From the NCBI RefSeq assembly GCF_017873715.1, contig NZ_JAGGKM010000003.1:496001-560000 (forward strand): a DNA stretch of 64,000 bases, read 5' to 3'. The translations under genes and the position numbers were made by a program. This stretch comes from Cytobacillus luteolus. GTDB taxonomy: Bacteria; Bacillota; Bacilli; Bacillales; Bacillaceae_L. The notes under the pieces are model-generated. The model had not been told where the DNA came from and did no database searches. It was given only the letters and a program-made list of their open reading frames with translations. Shown one piece after another: positions 17,005 through 25,748 of this stretch; position 1 is the first letter of the stretch; every line of letters starts with the position of its first letter.

Positions 17005-17430
17005 ATGGAAATACTAAAACAAAGGGTTTTACAAGCATTGGGTTTAACAGATGACTTTTATAATCATATAAACGAAGGTTGTTTAGGATTAAAAATTTCA
17101 GACGTACCCTCAAATACATTTGGAGAACAAGCATATTGTATTATTGGAGCAAGAGAAAGCTATTTAAAGGCTTTAAAACTAGGTCAATGGGCAGGATTTG
17201 ATTGCAGTCTAATTCAAACTAATGATAAAACTTTAATAAGTAGCAAATTGGAAGAAACTCATAGAAACATAGAGAACTTTCTACAAGATAATTGCATAGG
17301 TGAAATTAATAATAATTTACTAATTGATTTACTAGAACATGAGGTTCAGCATCACGGGCAGTTAATTCGCTTTGCTTATGCTAATAAAATTAAGTTTCCA
17401 AAAAGCTGGAATATTCGTTATACTGTTTAA
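17005..17430 (+). CDS. DinB-like protein
   Basis: A 141-residue helical protein with the metal-binding HEVQHHGQLIRFAY motif near the C-terminus, a hallmark of the DinB/YfiT metalloenzyme fold. Members are metal-dependent, often thiol-dependent, enzymes or damage-inducible proteins of unknown substrate. The ATG at 17005 is seven bases after GGAGGA; the ATG four bases earlier is out of frame. Confidence 0.78.
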   Translation: MEILKQRVLQALGLTDDFYNHINEGCLGLKISDVPSNTFGEQAYCIIGARESYLKALKLGQWAGFDCSLIQTNDKTLISSKLEETHRNIENFLQDNCIGEINNNLLIDLLEHEVQHHGQLIRFAYANKIKFPKSWNIRYTV

Positions 17431-17550
17431 TTTCTTCTTCAATTAGCGGTATCTACTGTAGATGATAGTGATATTTTATTGAACGATGCAGTTTACTTCA
17501 AGAAGTGGCCCTTAAAATGACACTAAAAAATAATATAGAGATATTTCTTA

Positions 17551-18150
17551 TTACATACGGAATGGCAAGCTTATTAGATAGCCAATATAAAAGAAGAGTT
17601 CACGGAAGAAAAAAGGTACTTTGCTTTCCATAGATTGATAAAGGGTTGTTGGTGTGGGTGAAGAATGTGCTTCTAGCCCTATGGTTTCCGCCATTAACAT
17701 GGCTCGCTTCATGTGTAATGGGTCGCTTACGATGATAAAGGTTTTTAAGCTGTTTTTAGATGCTATCATATTAGCATAGTAGAGGTTTTCTTCAGTTATG
17801 TTTGATTCTGTTTCTATTAAGATATCTTCATCGGGTACATTCATTGCAATTGCATAAACTCGTGCCACTTCAGACTCGGCATATGAATCTTCTCCAGACT
17901 TTCCACCAGTAAAAATAAGTTTAGTAACGTATCCATTCTTATAGAGCCATATTCCATGGTTAATTCGTTCCTGAAAGACTGGTGAGGGCTCGTCATTCCA
18001 TACAGCTGCACCCAGAACAATTGCGGCATCAGACTTTTTTAGCTCGTTTACTTTACTAAAAGACCAGATGCTATAGGCGGTATAGACAATAAAGGCAATA
18101 ATAAGGAAAAAGGAGAGTAAGAGTGTGCTATACTTCGCTTTTTTGGTCAT
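17551..18150 (-). CDS. YdcF/SanA-family (DUF218) protein
   Basis: A 199-residue protein with one N-terminal membrane helix (LLLSFFLIIAFIVYTAY) and a DUF218 domain: AIVLGAAVW, ERINHGIWLYKNG, LIFTGGKSGEDSYAESEVARVYA, ETESNITEEN and IIVSDPLHMKRAM. The family is linked to envelope integrity (SanA, ElyC) in E. coli; in Bacilli its role is uncertain. The five phased 21-bp repeats at 18212-18316 lie just upstream of its start. Confidence 0.87.
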   Translation of the reverse strand: MTKKAKYSTLLLSFFLIIAFIVYTAYSIWSFSKVNELKKSDAAIVLGAAVWNDEPSPVFQERINHGIWLYKNGYVTKLIFTGGKSGEDSYAESEVARVYAIAMNVPDEDILIETESNITEENLYYANMIASKNSLKTFIIVSDPLHMKRAMLMAETIGLEAHSSPTPTTLYQSMESKVPFFFRELFFYIGYLISLPFRM

Positions 18151-18211
18151 TTCTGAGTCACCGCCTTTAGTTGAGTGAATTTATGTAGGTTTTTATGTCC
18201 TAATATTTTAC

Positions 18212-18316
18212 AATAGTTGCAAAAAATATTAAAATACTTGCGATATCAGTTGAAATACTTGCATGTTTTTATCCAATACTTGCGAAACTATCTAAAATAC
18301 TTGCAAATTAACTCTA
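18212..18316. repeat. five tandem 21-bp-spaced AATACTTGC iterons
   Basis: AATACTTGC starts at 18233, 18254, 18275 and 18296, exactly 21 bases apart; AATAGTTGC at 18212 keeps the phase with one mismatch, and a decayed GATATTTGA follows at 18317. Only the nine-base core is conserved; the 12 bases between copies vary. Spacing of two helical turns puts all cores on one face of the DNA. The array lies about 60 bases upstream of the DUF218 gene start. Confidence 0.75.
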
Positions 18317-18394
18317 GATATTTGAATAAGAACAAAAATTCTTTTATGTAGAACAAAAGGACCAATACAATGAAGGGATTGTTCCAGGAATTGG

Positions 18395-18871
18395 CTATTT
18401 CAAAGTATTCTCGTTAACTTTATAGGAATAAATCAACTCATCAACAAATTGAGTAATTACTTTCCCAGTATCTTTAAAGCCTACCGATTCGTATAGTTTT
18501 TTTGCCTTCTCATTTCCAGGGTGGAAGGCTAATAAAATTTCATCACAATCAAACTGTTTAATCATATTATCGATAACAAGTTGGATTGCTGTCTTTCCAA
18601 AACCTTTTCCTTGGTGTCTATAGTCAATCATAATCCTGCAAATCTCATAACTAAAGAGCTCTTCGGAGTATCCGTACATCGTAAATCCTATCGGTAAATC
18701 TTCATCATAGATTGCTTTAACGTTCCAAGTTCCTTCTATGCTCGCTTGTGCTAGAGAAAAGCAATTTGAAGCAATATCTCTTTCAAAGATTTTATTTCTT
18801 TGATCCTCAGCACTTTGAAGTTGGATAATTTCAAACCAATTCTCTTTTGTAATCTCTTTTAATTGAATCAT
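18395..18871 (-). CDS. GNAT acetyltransferase
   Basis: A 158-residue enzyme with ICRIMIDYRHQGKGFGKTAIQLVI as motif A (Q/RxxGxG/A acetyl-CoA loop) and FHPGNEKAKKLYESVGFKDTG as motif B. This resembles the spermine/spermidine N-acetyltransferases (BltD/PaiA-like) of Bacillus, but the amine substrate is not proven. An independent unit; it reads toward the iteron array. Confidence 0.85.
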   Translation of the reverse strand: MIQLKEITKENWFEIIQLQSAEDQRNKIFERDIASNCFSLAQASIEGTWNVKAIYDEDLPIGFTMYGYSEELFSYEICRIMIDYRHQGKGFGKTAIQLVIDNMIKQFDCDEILLAFHPGNEKAKKLYESVGFKDTGKVITQFVDELIYSYKVNENTLK

Positions 18872-18932
18872 TAGTATACCTCTCTAAAACTATGAAGTTA
18901 AATATCTTACCAGTGATTCGACATCTTATTAA

Positions 18933-18975
18933 AAAATCCCTCCTTTTTTCCAATTGTTAAAAGGGGATTTTTAGT
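18933..18975. terminator. hairpin with A/T tracts
   Basis: AAAAAATCCC pairs with GGGGATTTTT around a T-rich loop, between the divergent GNAT and DUF4177 genes. It may terminate stray transcription; a role in the DUF4177 leader is also possible. Confidence 0.4.
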
Positions 18976-19012
18976 TAATCGAGAATATAAAAATAGAGGA
19001 GGTAGGTTAACA

Positions 19013-19204
19013 ATGTACGAATATAAGTTTGTTGAGACAACACTAGGTGGCTTTTTTACAGAGGCAAGCCATAGAGAAACCATCATGGAGCATGCAAAGG
19101 ATGGGTGGAGACTTGTACAAGTTTTGCCAACGAATTATAACGGTCATGGAAAGCCTAGGGAATATGAGATTATTTTTGAGAGAAGATTAGAAATGATCGA
19201 TTGA
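19013..19204 (+). CDS. DUF4177 domain protein
   Basis: A 63-residue protein that is almost entirely the DUF4177 domain: MYEYKFVE at the start, HAKDGWRLVQVLP in the middle and YEIIFERRL at the end. The function is unknown. AGAGGAGGT precedes the ATG. Confidence 0.82.
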   Translation: MYEYKFVETTLGGFFTEASHRETIMEHAKDGWRLVQVLPTNYNGHGKPREYEIIFERRLEMID

Positions 19205-19382
19205 ATCGAGAGAAATATAATCGCACCATTTTAGACAGGTTCGTAATGAAGAAATAATGTTAGGGAGTAGCAAATTTATTGCTACATACAATGATATAAA
19301 ATAATGCATATTGCTAATACCCTCATCTTTTTGTGGGTTAACGGAAGAATCCAATTAAAAAGAACCACCCGTGATGATATAA

Positions 19383-19502
19383 GCTGCTGCCCCAGAATAT
19401 AATTGGGAAAATGAAGATGATTTACCGACGAAGTATCCCGTCGGAGAAAACCCACTAGTTAATAGAATACAAAGCTCAATGAAAACGGGGTGTGATACGT
19501 AA
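19383..19502 (+). pseudogene. 3' remnant of an unknown gene
   Basis: The frame after a TAA at 19380 reads AAAPEYNWENEDDLPTKYPV and continues to a TAA at 19500-19502, a protein-like sequence with no start codon in frame. The stop overlaps the ATG of the next gene as TAATG, a classic coupling arrangement. It looks like the tail of a lost first gene of an operon. The rest of 19205-19380 shows nothing else. Confidence 0.35.
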
Positions 19503-19684
19503 TGATGTGGTATTTCATAGGTGTTCCTGTCATTTCAGTTTTACTTGTATCAGTGGTTGTTGACATTCGAAGGCGTAAAAAACAGAAAAGATTAGGTGAT
19601 GAACAAAAAAGCGCAAAAGATTTGGGAGATGTACATGCGCAGCGTGGGGCAAATACTATTATAAACGAACATAAAAGGCATTAA
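19502..19684 (+). CDS. 60-residue single-pass membrane protein
   Basis: One N-terminal membrane helix (WYFIGVPVISVLLVSVVV) and a basic, hydrophilic tail (DIRRRKKQKRLGDEQ). No known family. Its ATG overlaps the stop of a remnant ORF, and ACGGGGTGTGAT lies upstream. A strong terminator follows at 19754. Confidence 0.55.
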   Translation: MMWYFIGVPVISVLLVSVVVDIRRRKKQKRLGDEQKSAKDLGDVHAQRGANTIINEHKRH

Positions 19685-19753
19685 ACTTATTGTAAAGATA
19701 TGATTCGGTTAAAACTCTCCTGGTTTCTAAAAATAGAAATTGCCCGAATAACT

Positions 19754-19786
19754 AAAGACCAAATCCAGTTCGGATTTGGTCTTTAA
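19754..19786. terminator. bidirectional terminator
   Basis: AAAGACCAAATCC and GGATTTGGTCTTT form a perfect 13-bp stem with a 5-nt loop between two converging genes. Confidence 0.85.
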
Positions 19787-19792
19787 ATTAAT

Positions 19793-20842
19793 CTACAATA
19801 CCATCTCTGATTGCACGTAGTGGAAAAGTAGTTTTGCCGTATTTTCAATCGATGACTCATGTGTACGTTCAAATGCATGTGATGAATCAATTCCTGGTCC
19901 AATTAGGCCGTGAACGATGTCGTGTCCTGAGCGGATAGCTGCAGATGCATCTGAACCGTAGTAAGGATATATATCAAGTTTGTAACCAATCTTGTTTTCC
20001 TCTGCCAATTGAACAAGTTTTTTTCTAAACTCATAATGATAGGGACCACTTGCATCTTTCACACAAATGGATACTGTGTATTCGTCAGTTGACTGACCAT
20101 CCCCCATTGCCCCCATATCAACAGCTAAATATTCAACTGTTTCAGGAGTAATATTCGAGTTACCGCCATATCCGATTTCTTCATTATTTGAAATTAAGAA
20201 ATGAGTTGTATATGGTAGTTCTATATTATCTTGTTTAATCTGTTTAATTAATTGAAGTAAAATTGCCACACTTGCTTTATCGTCTAAATGACGAGATTTT
20301 ATGAAGCCGTTAGGCGTTGTTTGCACTCTTGGATCGAAGGAAACAAAGTCCCCAACTTCAATACCTAAAGCACGAACTTCATCTGCATTTTTAACAACTT
20401 CATCGATTCGAACTTCCATGTTATCTTGATTACGTTCTGCCTTTCCAGCATCTTTGTATACATGTACTGAGGTTTGATGCATAAGAATCGTACCTGTATA
20501 TTTTTTACCTGAAGATGTTTCGATTTGGCAATATTCACCTTCAATGGAGTTATATTTAAACCCACCGATTAGATCTAACTTTAATCTTCCACTCGGCTTA
20601 ATCTCTTTCACAATTGCTCCTAGAGTGTCTACGTGAGCAGTCAACATACGGTGCTGGCTGTCATCTTTCCCTGGTAAAGTAGCAATTAATCCACCTTTTC
20701 GGTTTCTCTTTGTCTCAACATTAAACTCAGATAAAAAGTTCTCAACATATGTAATTACTTCATTTGTATTTCCAGAAGGACTTGGAATTGACACTAAGCT
20801 TTTTAATAAATCAATTGTTTCTCCTGTATTTGGATAACTCAA
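19793..20842 (-). CDS. M42 family metallopeptidase
   Basis: About 349 residues, a cytosolic glutamyl-aminopeptidase/endoglucanase-type M42 peptidase. Metal ligands and catalytic residues are visible in AHVDTLG, HLDDKASVA, ISNNEEIGYGG, YLAVDMG and the C-terminal SSHAFERTH; YGSDAS is also conserved. These enzymes remove N-terminal residues from peptides, with two metal ions per active site. The TTG at 20842 is eight bases after GAGGAG; the in-frame TTG at 20860 has no ribosome binding site. Confidence 0.92.
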   Translation of the reverse strand: MSYPNTGETIDLLKSLVSIPSPSGNTNEVITYVENFLSEFNVETKRNRKGGLIATLPGKDDSQHRMLTAHVDTLGAIVKEIKPSGRLKLDLIGGFKYNSIEGEYCQIETSSGKKYTGTILMHQTSVHVYKDAGKAERNQDNMEVRIDEVVKNADEVRALGIEVGDFVSFDPRVQTTPNGFIKSRHLDDKASVAILLQLIKQIKQDNIELPYTTHFLISNNEEIGYGGNSNITPETVEYLAVDMGAMGDGQSTDEYTVSICVKDASGPYHYEFRKKLVQLAEENKIGYKLDIYPYYGSDASAAIRSGHDIVHGLIGPGIDSSHAFERTHESSIENTAKLLFHYVQSEMVL

Positions 20843-21024
20843 CAGTAAAACTCCTCTCAAACGATAGGTTGCTATCTTTATTTTCCAATTATATCATGTT
20901 TAGAGTAGATTTCTAGATTAGAAGTTAAATCGGTTGGATATTAAAGGAAATTGAGTGTGTTAAAACGAATACAACTATATATAAACAAATGAGTAAAAGC
21001 AGAGCTTACAGTAAGGAGATACCT

Positions 21025-21354
21025 ATGAAAACAATCACTCTATGTGGGTCTACTAGGTTTAAAGAGCAATTTGAACAAGCTAATGCATATCTCACTCTTA
21101 AAGGGAATGTCGTAATCAGTTTAGGTTTTTTTGAGAAAAGTGTGGGTGTAGTAATAACAGATGAGCAGGCTGAACTGTTTGCAAAAATACATTTGAAAAA
21201 AATTGATATGTCAGATGAAATTTTTGTGATTGATGTTGATGGTTATATTGGAGAAAGTACAAGAAGTGAGATTGATTATGCAATGAAGAAAGGTAAATCA
21301 GTGAATTACTTTTCTGATAGTGAACTTGTAAAAAGAGATGAGAGCCTAAAATGA
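21025..21354 (+). CDS. nucleoside 2-deoxyribosyltransferase-like protein
   Basis: A 109-residue protein with CGSTRF at the N-terminus and EIFVIDVDGYIGESTRSEIDYAMKKGKSV at the C-terminus, the pattern of the nucleoside deoxyribosyltransferase/TIR-like fold (DUF4406-like group). A catalytic Glu in GESTRSEIDYA is present. Whether it acts on nucleotides is not known. AAGGAG precedes ATG 21025. The stop overlaps the next start by four bases (ATGA). Confidence 0.75.
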   Translation: MKTITLCGSTRFKEQFEQANAYLTLKGNVVISLGFFEKSVGVVITDEQAELFAKIHLKKIDMSDEIFVIDVDGYIGESTRSEIDYAMKKGKSVNYFSDSELVKRDESLK

Positions 21355-21572
21355 GTAAATTTATAGACCGAGCAGATAAAGTTATGCAATCAAAAGCTTT
21401 TAAAATGAGTTTAAAGAGTGTTCTATATCTATGTATTCTTTTAGTGGGTCTTGTATTGTTTATGGTGGGGAGTTTTCTATATAAGGTTTACATAATAGAT
21501 TATCGGTTTGATGATGGAGAACTGATGCCACCTAATGAAGCTTCAATAACAGTTGAAAGATTTTATATTTAG
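21351..21572 (+). CDS. small single-pass membrane protein
   Basis: A 73-residue protein with one membrane helix (VLYLCILLVGLVLFMVGSFLY) between a basic N-terminal part and an acidic C-terminal tail. It overlaps the stop of the upstream gene by ATGA, so it is translated with it. No known family. Confidence 0.55.
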   Translation: MSKFIDRADKVMQSKAFKMSLKSVLYLCILLVGLVLFMVGSFLYKVYIIDYRFDDGELMPPNEASITVERFYI

Positions 21573-21577
21573 AGATA

Positions 21578-21606
21578 GGGGAGCATCACTTTTGCTCCCA
21601 ATTTTT
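21578..21606 (+). terminator. Rho-independent terminator
   Basis: GGGGAGC and GCTCCC pair across a 9-nt loop and are followed by AATTTTTAT. Confidence 0.6.
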
Positions 21607-21735
21607 ATACCTGTCATAACAATCCCGGATCGCTCTTTCGAATTCAAGGACAGTTGGTTCATCTTTTTTGTCAGTGAAACCAGGTAGATTTGAAACGAAC
21701 ATGAATTTTGCATTTCCAATTTTAAATTCCTTCAT
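21586..21735 (-). CDS. 49-residue hypothetical protein
   Basis: On the minus strand AAAGGGGAT precedes an ATG at 21735; the product (MKEFKIGNAKFMFVSNLPGF...) is soluble and ends YDRYKNWEQK. The frame is open further upstream, where no better ribosome binding site is seen. No known family. It converges on the 21351-21572 gene across a short hairpin. Confidence 0.45.
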   Translation of the reverse strand: MKEFKIGNAKFMFVSNLPGFTDKKDEPTVLEFERAIRDCYDRYKNWEQK

Positions 21736-21915
21736 AATATCCCCTTTACCAGATTCATCAACTTTCATAATTCTTCTACTATCATTAACCCAAATCAAAA
21801 AGAACTATACATTCATAACACATGAGACAACATTTTTATGAAATAAGTCCCCTCAACTTTAGCCTTTTCCTACATATATTACAGAAGAAACCCTTTATAA
21901 GAGGTGACATCAAAA

Positions 21916-23418
21916 ATGCTAAAGGCCAGGATAGGGAGTAACAATTATGAAATGTATGGGGAACTAGAAACCTATTTTCAACAATTTCGTAATGGGATTA
22001 TTGGAAACAATCAGGAATTTGTCTCTCCGTATGGTCTGAAAAAAATTATCTATGCTGATTGGATGGCAAGTGGACGATTATATAAACCAATTGAGGATAA
22101 AATTTGTAATGAGTTTGGTCCGTTTATGGCCAATACACATACCGATTCAAATTTGACAGGGGCTTTTATGACCGAGGCTTATGAGGAAGCAAAAAGAGTC
22201 ATCAAAGCACATGTAAATGCCAATCATGATGATTGTCTCATTTTCGCAGGAGCTGGCATGACGGCTGCCATTAATAAACTTCAAAGAATTATAGGATTAA
22301 AGATTCCAGAGCAATTAAGAGATAAAATAAAACTAGATGAACAGGATAAGCCCATTATTTTTGTTTCACACATGGAACATCATTCAAACCACACTTCTTG
22401 GTTAGAAACAATTGGTGAAGTCTGTGTTGTTGAGCCTGATTCAGAGGGAAATGTTTGTCCAGAAAAATTGAATCACCTTCTACTTAAATATAACGATCGC
22501 AAAATGAAAATTGGCTCTTTTTCAGCTTGCTCGAATGTAACAGGTATTGAAACACCCTACTATGAACTAGCTAAGGTAATGCATAAGCATGGAGGGTATT
22601 GTTTTGTTGATTTTGCAGCTTCGGCCCCTTATGTGAAAATAAATATGCATCCTGAGAATGAGGTGGAATCATTAGATGCAATATTCTTTTCACCTCATAA
22701 ATTCTTAGGTGGTCCTGGTACTAGTGGTGTAGTAGTTTTTAATTCAAAATTGTATTCAACTAAAGTACCAGACCATCCTGGTGGTGGAACAGTTTCATGG
22801 ACGAATCCTTGGGGAATGAAGCAGTATATTACGGATATTGAAAAACGTGAGGATGGTGGGACACCAGGTATTCTTCAGGCAATTAGGATTGCTTTATGTA
22901 TCAGATTAAAAGAACAAATGGGTGAAGAGAAAATACTCCAGCGGGAACATGAACTCGTTTCATTGCTGTTAAAGGAACTAAACCGTATTCCTGGCCTTCT
23001 AGTGTTAGAGGCTAATAAAACAAATCGTTTAGGAATTGTATCGTTCTGTGTTGAAAATCTACATTATAACTTGGTTGTTAAGCTCCTTAATGACAGATAT
23101 GGTTTCCAGGTTAGAGGTGGGTGTTCCTGTGCGGGGACATATGGACACTATCTATTTTCAATTACTAAGGAAGACTCAAAAAAGATTACCGACCTCGTTG
23201 ATCTAGGTGATCAATCAACTAAGCCTGGGTGGGTAAGGTTTTCTATTCATCCAACTATGACAAATGAAGAGATTTACCTCTTTATTACTGCAATAAGGGA
23301 TATTGTAAGGAATGCTGAGACATGGAAAAAAGATTATGTCTATAATTCAACAACAAATGATTTTTACTATATAGACCAAGAGAAGGTAGATACAAGAGGA
23401 TTATTTAGAGTAAATTGA
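21916..23418 (+). CDS. class V aminotransferase-fold PLP enzyme, cysteine desulfurase-like
   Basis: About 500 residues. Asp232 in FVDFAAS and Lys262 in FFSPHKFLGGPG are the expected PLP contacts and Schiff-base lysine. GGCSCAGTYGHYLF near the C-terminus has a Cys where cysteine desulfurases and selenocysteine lyases carry the nucleophile. So it may mobilise sulfur or selenium, but this is inference. ATG 21916 is eight bases after GAGGTGA. A strong terminator separates it from the ars operon, so it is its own transcript. Confidence 0.85.
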   Translation: MLKARIGSNNYEMYGELETYFQQFRNGIIGNNQEFVSPYGLKKIIYADWMASGRLYKPIEDKICNEFGPFMANTHTDSNLTGAFMTEAYEEAKRVIKAHVNANHDDCLIFAGAGMTAAINKLQRIIGLKIPEQLRDKIKLDEQDKPIIFVSHMEHHSNHTSWLETIGEVCVVEPDSEGNVCPEKLNHLLLKYNDRKMKIGSFSACSNVTGIETPYYELAKVMHKHGGYCFVDFAASAPYVKINMHPENEVESLDAIFFSPHKFLGGPGTSGVVVFNSKLYSTKVPDHPGGGTVSWTNPWGMKQYITDIEKREDGGTPGILQAIRIALCIRLKEQMGEEKILQREHELVSLLLKELNRIPGLLVLEANKTNRLGIVSFCVENLHYNLVVKLLNDRYGFQVRGGCSCAGTYGHYLFSITKEDSKKITDLVDLGDQSTKPGWVRFSIHPTMTNEEIYLFITAIRDIVRNAETWKKDYVYNSTTNDFYYIDQEKVDTRGLFRVN

Positions 23419-23428
23419 TTAAATAATT

Positions 23429-23457
23429 GCGTTACTGGTAACCAGTAATGCTTTTTT
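23429..23457 (+). terminator. Rho-independent terminator
   Basis: GCGTTACTGG and CCAGTAATGC pair around TAA and are followed by TTTTTT. Confidence 0.85.
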
Positions 23458-23518
23458 ATTTTTAGCACACAATAAATAGGGATTATTAATTCTTTACATA
23501 AAATTTACGCAAAAAAGA

Positions 23519-23547
23519 TTGAAATGAATATATAAGTAAACTATTAT
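23519..23547 (+). promoter_or_regulatory. ars promoter 1
   Basis: TTGAAA at 23519-23524 and TATTAT at 23542-23547, 17 bases apart, lie 56 bases before the arsR start. The -10 region falls inside the direct repeats that form the presumed ArsR operator. Confidence 0.65.
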
Positions 23548-23561
23548 ATAAGTAAATTGTT
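23530..23561 (+). promoter_or_regulatory. probable ArsR operator, tandem 16-bp repeats
   Basis: Two adjacent 16-base copies, ATATAAGTAAACTATT and ATATAAGTAAATTGTT, differ at two positions; each contains an ATATA/TATAT inverted repeat with its neighbour. The repeats overlap the promoter, as expected for repression by ArsR without arsenite. The core ATATAAGTA recurs inverted at 25768-25776. Confidence 0.65.
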
Positions 23562-23602
23562 ATATGTTGATATTATATTCTCTGGCTAGAGGAGGTGTTT
23601 TC

Positions 23603-23947
23603 GTGGAAGACTCAACACTTGAAGTAGAAAAGGCTGCAACAATCTTAAAATTATTAGGTGATAAAACACGTTTAACGATGGTGAAAATTTTGGATTCACA
23701 TGATTGTTGTGTTTGTGAGTTTGTAGAAATCTTTAAAACGAGCCAACCTGCAATCAGTCAACATGTTCGTAAGCTAAAGGATGCAGGAGTTGTTCGTGAA
23801 ACGCGAAGAGGACAATGGATCATCTATTCGTTAAATAAAGAAAGCGAGCTTTATCCGTTTGTTCAAAATCTACTAGATCATCTCCCTAATCAGGATTACA
23901 GGTTAGAGGAGCTAGCAGAACAGGGATTACGCATCTCGTGTGATTAA
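23603..23947 (+). CDS. arsR: ArsR-family arsenic-responsive repressor
   Basis: A 114-residue winged-helix repressor. Metal-binding cysteines are Cys35, Cys36 and Cys38 in HDCCVCEF at the start of helix alpha-3; the recognition helix is TSQPAISQHVRKLKDAG and the wing is RRGQWIIYSLN. ArsR leaves its operator when As(III) binds these cysteines. The GTG start follows GAGGAGGTG; an upstream in-frame ATG at 23564 lies within the promoter region. First gene of the ars operon. Confidence 0.92.
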   Translation: MEDSTLEVEKAATILKLLGDKTRLTMVKILDSHDCCVCEFVEIFKTSQPAISQHVRKLKDAGVVRETRRGQWIIYSLNKESELYPFVQNLLDHLPNQDYRLEELAEQGLRISCD

Positions 23948-23962
23948 TAAGGGGGATATGAA

Positions 23963-25261
23963 GTGACATCGGTAATCGTAGCATCATTGATTTTTTTAGC
24001 AACACTTGTCTTAGTTATATGGCAACCTAAAGGTTTATCAATCGGATGGTCTGCCTGTGGAGGAGCTATTCTTGCTTTACTAGTAGGGGTCGTTGATTTT
24101 AAAGATGTTATTGACGTAACATCCATCGTCTGGAATGCAACTTTAGCATTTATCGCAATTATTATAATATCGCTTATTCTTGATGAAATTGGGTTCTTTG
24201 AATGGTCTGCTCTTCATATGGCTAGAGCAGCAAAAGGAAATGGCGTTCGCATGTTTGTGTACGTAGCCATTTTAGGTTCACTTGTAGCCGCCTTTTTCGC
24301 AAATGATGGTGCAGCTCTAATCCTGACACCAATTGTTTTAGCGATGGTTAGGAATTTAAAGTTTGAAGAAAAAATGGTATTTCCATTTATTATCGCTAGT
24401 GGTTTTATTGCAGATACAACGTCTTTACCGTTAGTAGTTAGTAATCTTGTTAATATAGTTTCAGCTGACTTTTTCGGAATCGGATTTGTTGAATTTGCTT
24501 CAAGAATGATTATTCCTAACTTCTTCTCATTAGGAGCGAGTATTTTGGTTTTATATCTATACTTCCGAAATAACCTTCCAAAACAGTATGATTTGTCACA
24601 CCTTAAGAAACCAGTAGAGGCCATTCGTGATGAAAAGATGTTCCGTCTTTCTTGGTATGTTCTAGGTATTTTACTTGTTGGTTATTTCGCTAGTGAATTT
24701 ATTGGAGTACCGGTATCTATTGTGGCAGGTATTGTCGCTATTTTCTTTTTGATGATGGCAAGAAAAAGTACTGCAGTTAATACACAAACCGTTATTAAAG
24801 GAGCACCATGGGCGATTGTATTTTTCTCGATTGGTATGTATGTTGTCGTTTATGGATTAAGGAATGTTGGGTTAACGAATATTCTAACAGATCTTATTCA
24901 AGTAACGGCTGACCAAGGATTATTTGCTGCCACAATTGGTATGGGTTTTATTGCGGCAATCCTTTCATCTGTTATGAATAACATGCCAACCGTAATGATC
25001 GATGCTTTAGCCATTGCAGATACAAATACAACTGGTGTTGTTAGAGAAGCACTTATCTATGCAAATGTCATTGGTTCTGATTTAGGGCCAAAGATCACAC
25101 CAATCGGTTCACTTGCAACCTTACTGTGGCTACATGTTTTATCTCTTAAAGGGGTAAAGATATCATGGGGTACCTATTTTAAAGTAGGAATTATTCTAAC
25201 CATCCCAACTTTGTTTATTACACTAGTTGGTCTATACATTTGGTTACTGATAATTCATTAA
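23963..25261 (+). CDS. arsB: arsenite efflux permease ArsB
   Basis: A 432-residue membrane protein of the ArsB/NhaD (IT) superfamily with about 12 hydrophobic segments. Family landmarks are [17 protein letters not shown] in the first half and [12 protein letters not shown] with [20 protein letters not shown] in the second. It exports arsenite, driven by the proton motive force or, with ArsA, by ATP. GTG start after GGGGGA. It lies 15 bases after arsR. Confidence 0.92.
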   Translation: MTSVIVASLIFLATLVLVIWQPKGLSIGWSACGGAILALLVGVVDFKDVIDVTSIVWNATLAFIAIIIISLILDEIGFFEWSALHMARAAKGNGVRMFVYVAILGSLVAAFFANDGAALILTPIVLAMVRNLKFEEKMVFPFIIASGFIADTTSLPLVVSNLVNIVSADFFGIGFVEFASRMIIPNFFSLGASILVLYLYFRNNLPKQYDLSHLKKPVEAIRDEKMFRLSWYVLGILLVGYFASEFIGVPVSIVAGIVAIFFLMMARKSTAVNTQTVIKGAPWAIVFFSIGMYVVVYGLRNVGLTNILTDLIQVTADQGLFAATIGMGFIAAILSSVMNNMPTVMIDALAIADTNTTGVVREALIYANVIGSDLGPKITPIGSLATLLWLHVLSLKGVKISWGTYFKVGIILTIPTLFITLVGLYIWLLIIH

Positions 25262-25282
25262 ACAATAAAGGAGAATTTAACC

Positions 25283-25702
25283 ATGTCTAAAAAAACAATC
25301 TACTTTCTATGTACAGGAAATTCATGCAGAAGCCAAATGGCTGAGGGATGGGCAAAAAAACACTTAGGTGATGAGTGGGAAGTGAAAAGTGCGGGTCTTG
25401 AGGCACATGGATTAAATCCAAATGCCGTAAAAGCAATGAATGAGGCTGGAATTGATATTTCAAATCAAACATCAGACACGATTGATCCTGAAATTTTAAA
25501 TAAAGCTGACCTAGTTGTTACATTATGTGGTCACGCAGCAGACCACTGCCCAGTAACACCCCCACATGTAAAACGTGTTCATTGGGGATTTGATGACCCA
25601 GCAAAAGCAGAAGGAACAGAAGAAGAAAAGTGGGCATTCTTTGAGCGTGTTCGTGATGAAATCGGAGACCGTATTAAACGTTTTGGTGAAACTGGCGAGT
25701 AA
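25283..25702 (+). CDS. arsC: thioredoxin-coupled arsenate reductase
   Basis: A 139-residue enzyme of the low-molecular-weight phosphatase type. Cys10 and Arg16 in CTGNSCR form the P-loop; Cys82 and Cys89 in LCGHAADHC form the redox relay, at the same numbers as in the B. subtilis enzyme. It reduces arsenate to arsenite for export by ArsB, with thioredoxin as reductant. AAAGGAG precedes the ATG, 21 bases after arsB. A hairpin follows the stop. Confidence 0.95.
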   Translation: MSKKTIYFLCTGNSCRSQMAEGWAKKHLGDEWEVKSAGLEAHGLNPNAVKAMNEAGIDISNQTSDTIDPEILNKADLVVTLCGHAADHCPVTPPHVKRVHWGFDDPAKAEGTEEEKWAFFERVRDEIGDRIKRFGETGE

Positions 25703-25714
25703 GAAAAAATTAAG

Positions 25715-25748
25715 TAGCCAAGAGTTAAATTACTCTTGGCTTAAACTT
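25715..25748 (+). terminator. terminator after arsC
   Basis: GCCAAGAGT and ACTCTTGGC form a 9-bp stem, followed by TTAAACTTT, a weak T tract. It may be partial, so that arsD-arsA receive both read-through and their own promoter. Confidence 0.6.

Noticed and set aside
18212-18316. CRISPR array
   Set aside because: The repeated core is nine bases and the spacing 21 bases, far too short; no cas genes are near.
24214-24624. 136-codon minus-strand frame
   Set aside because: It is the antisense shadow of arsB, with no ribosome binding site.
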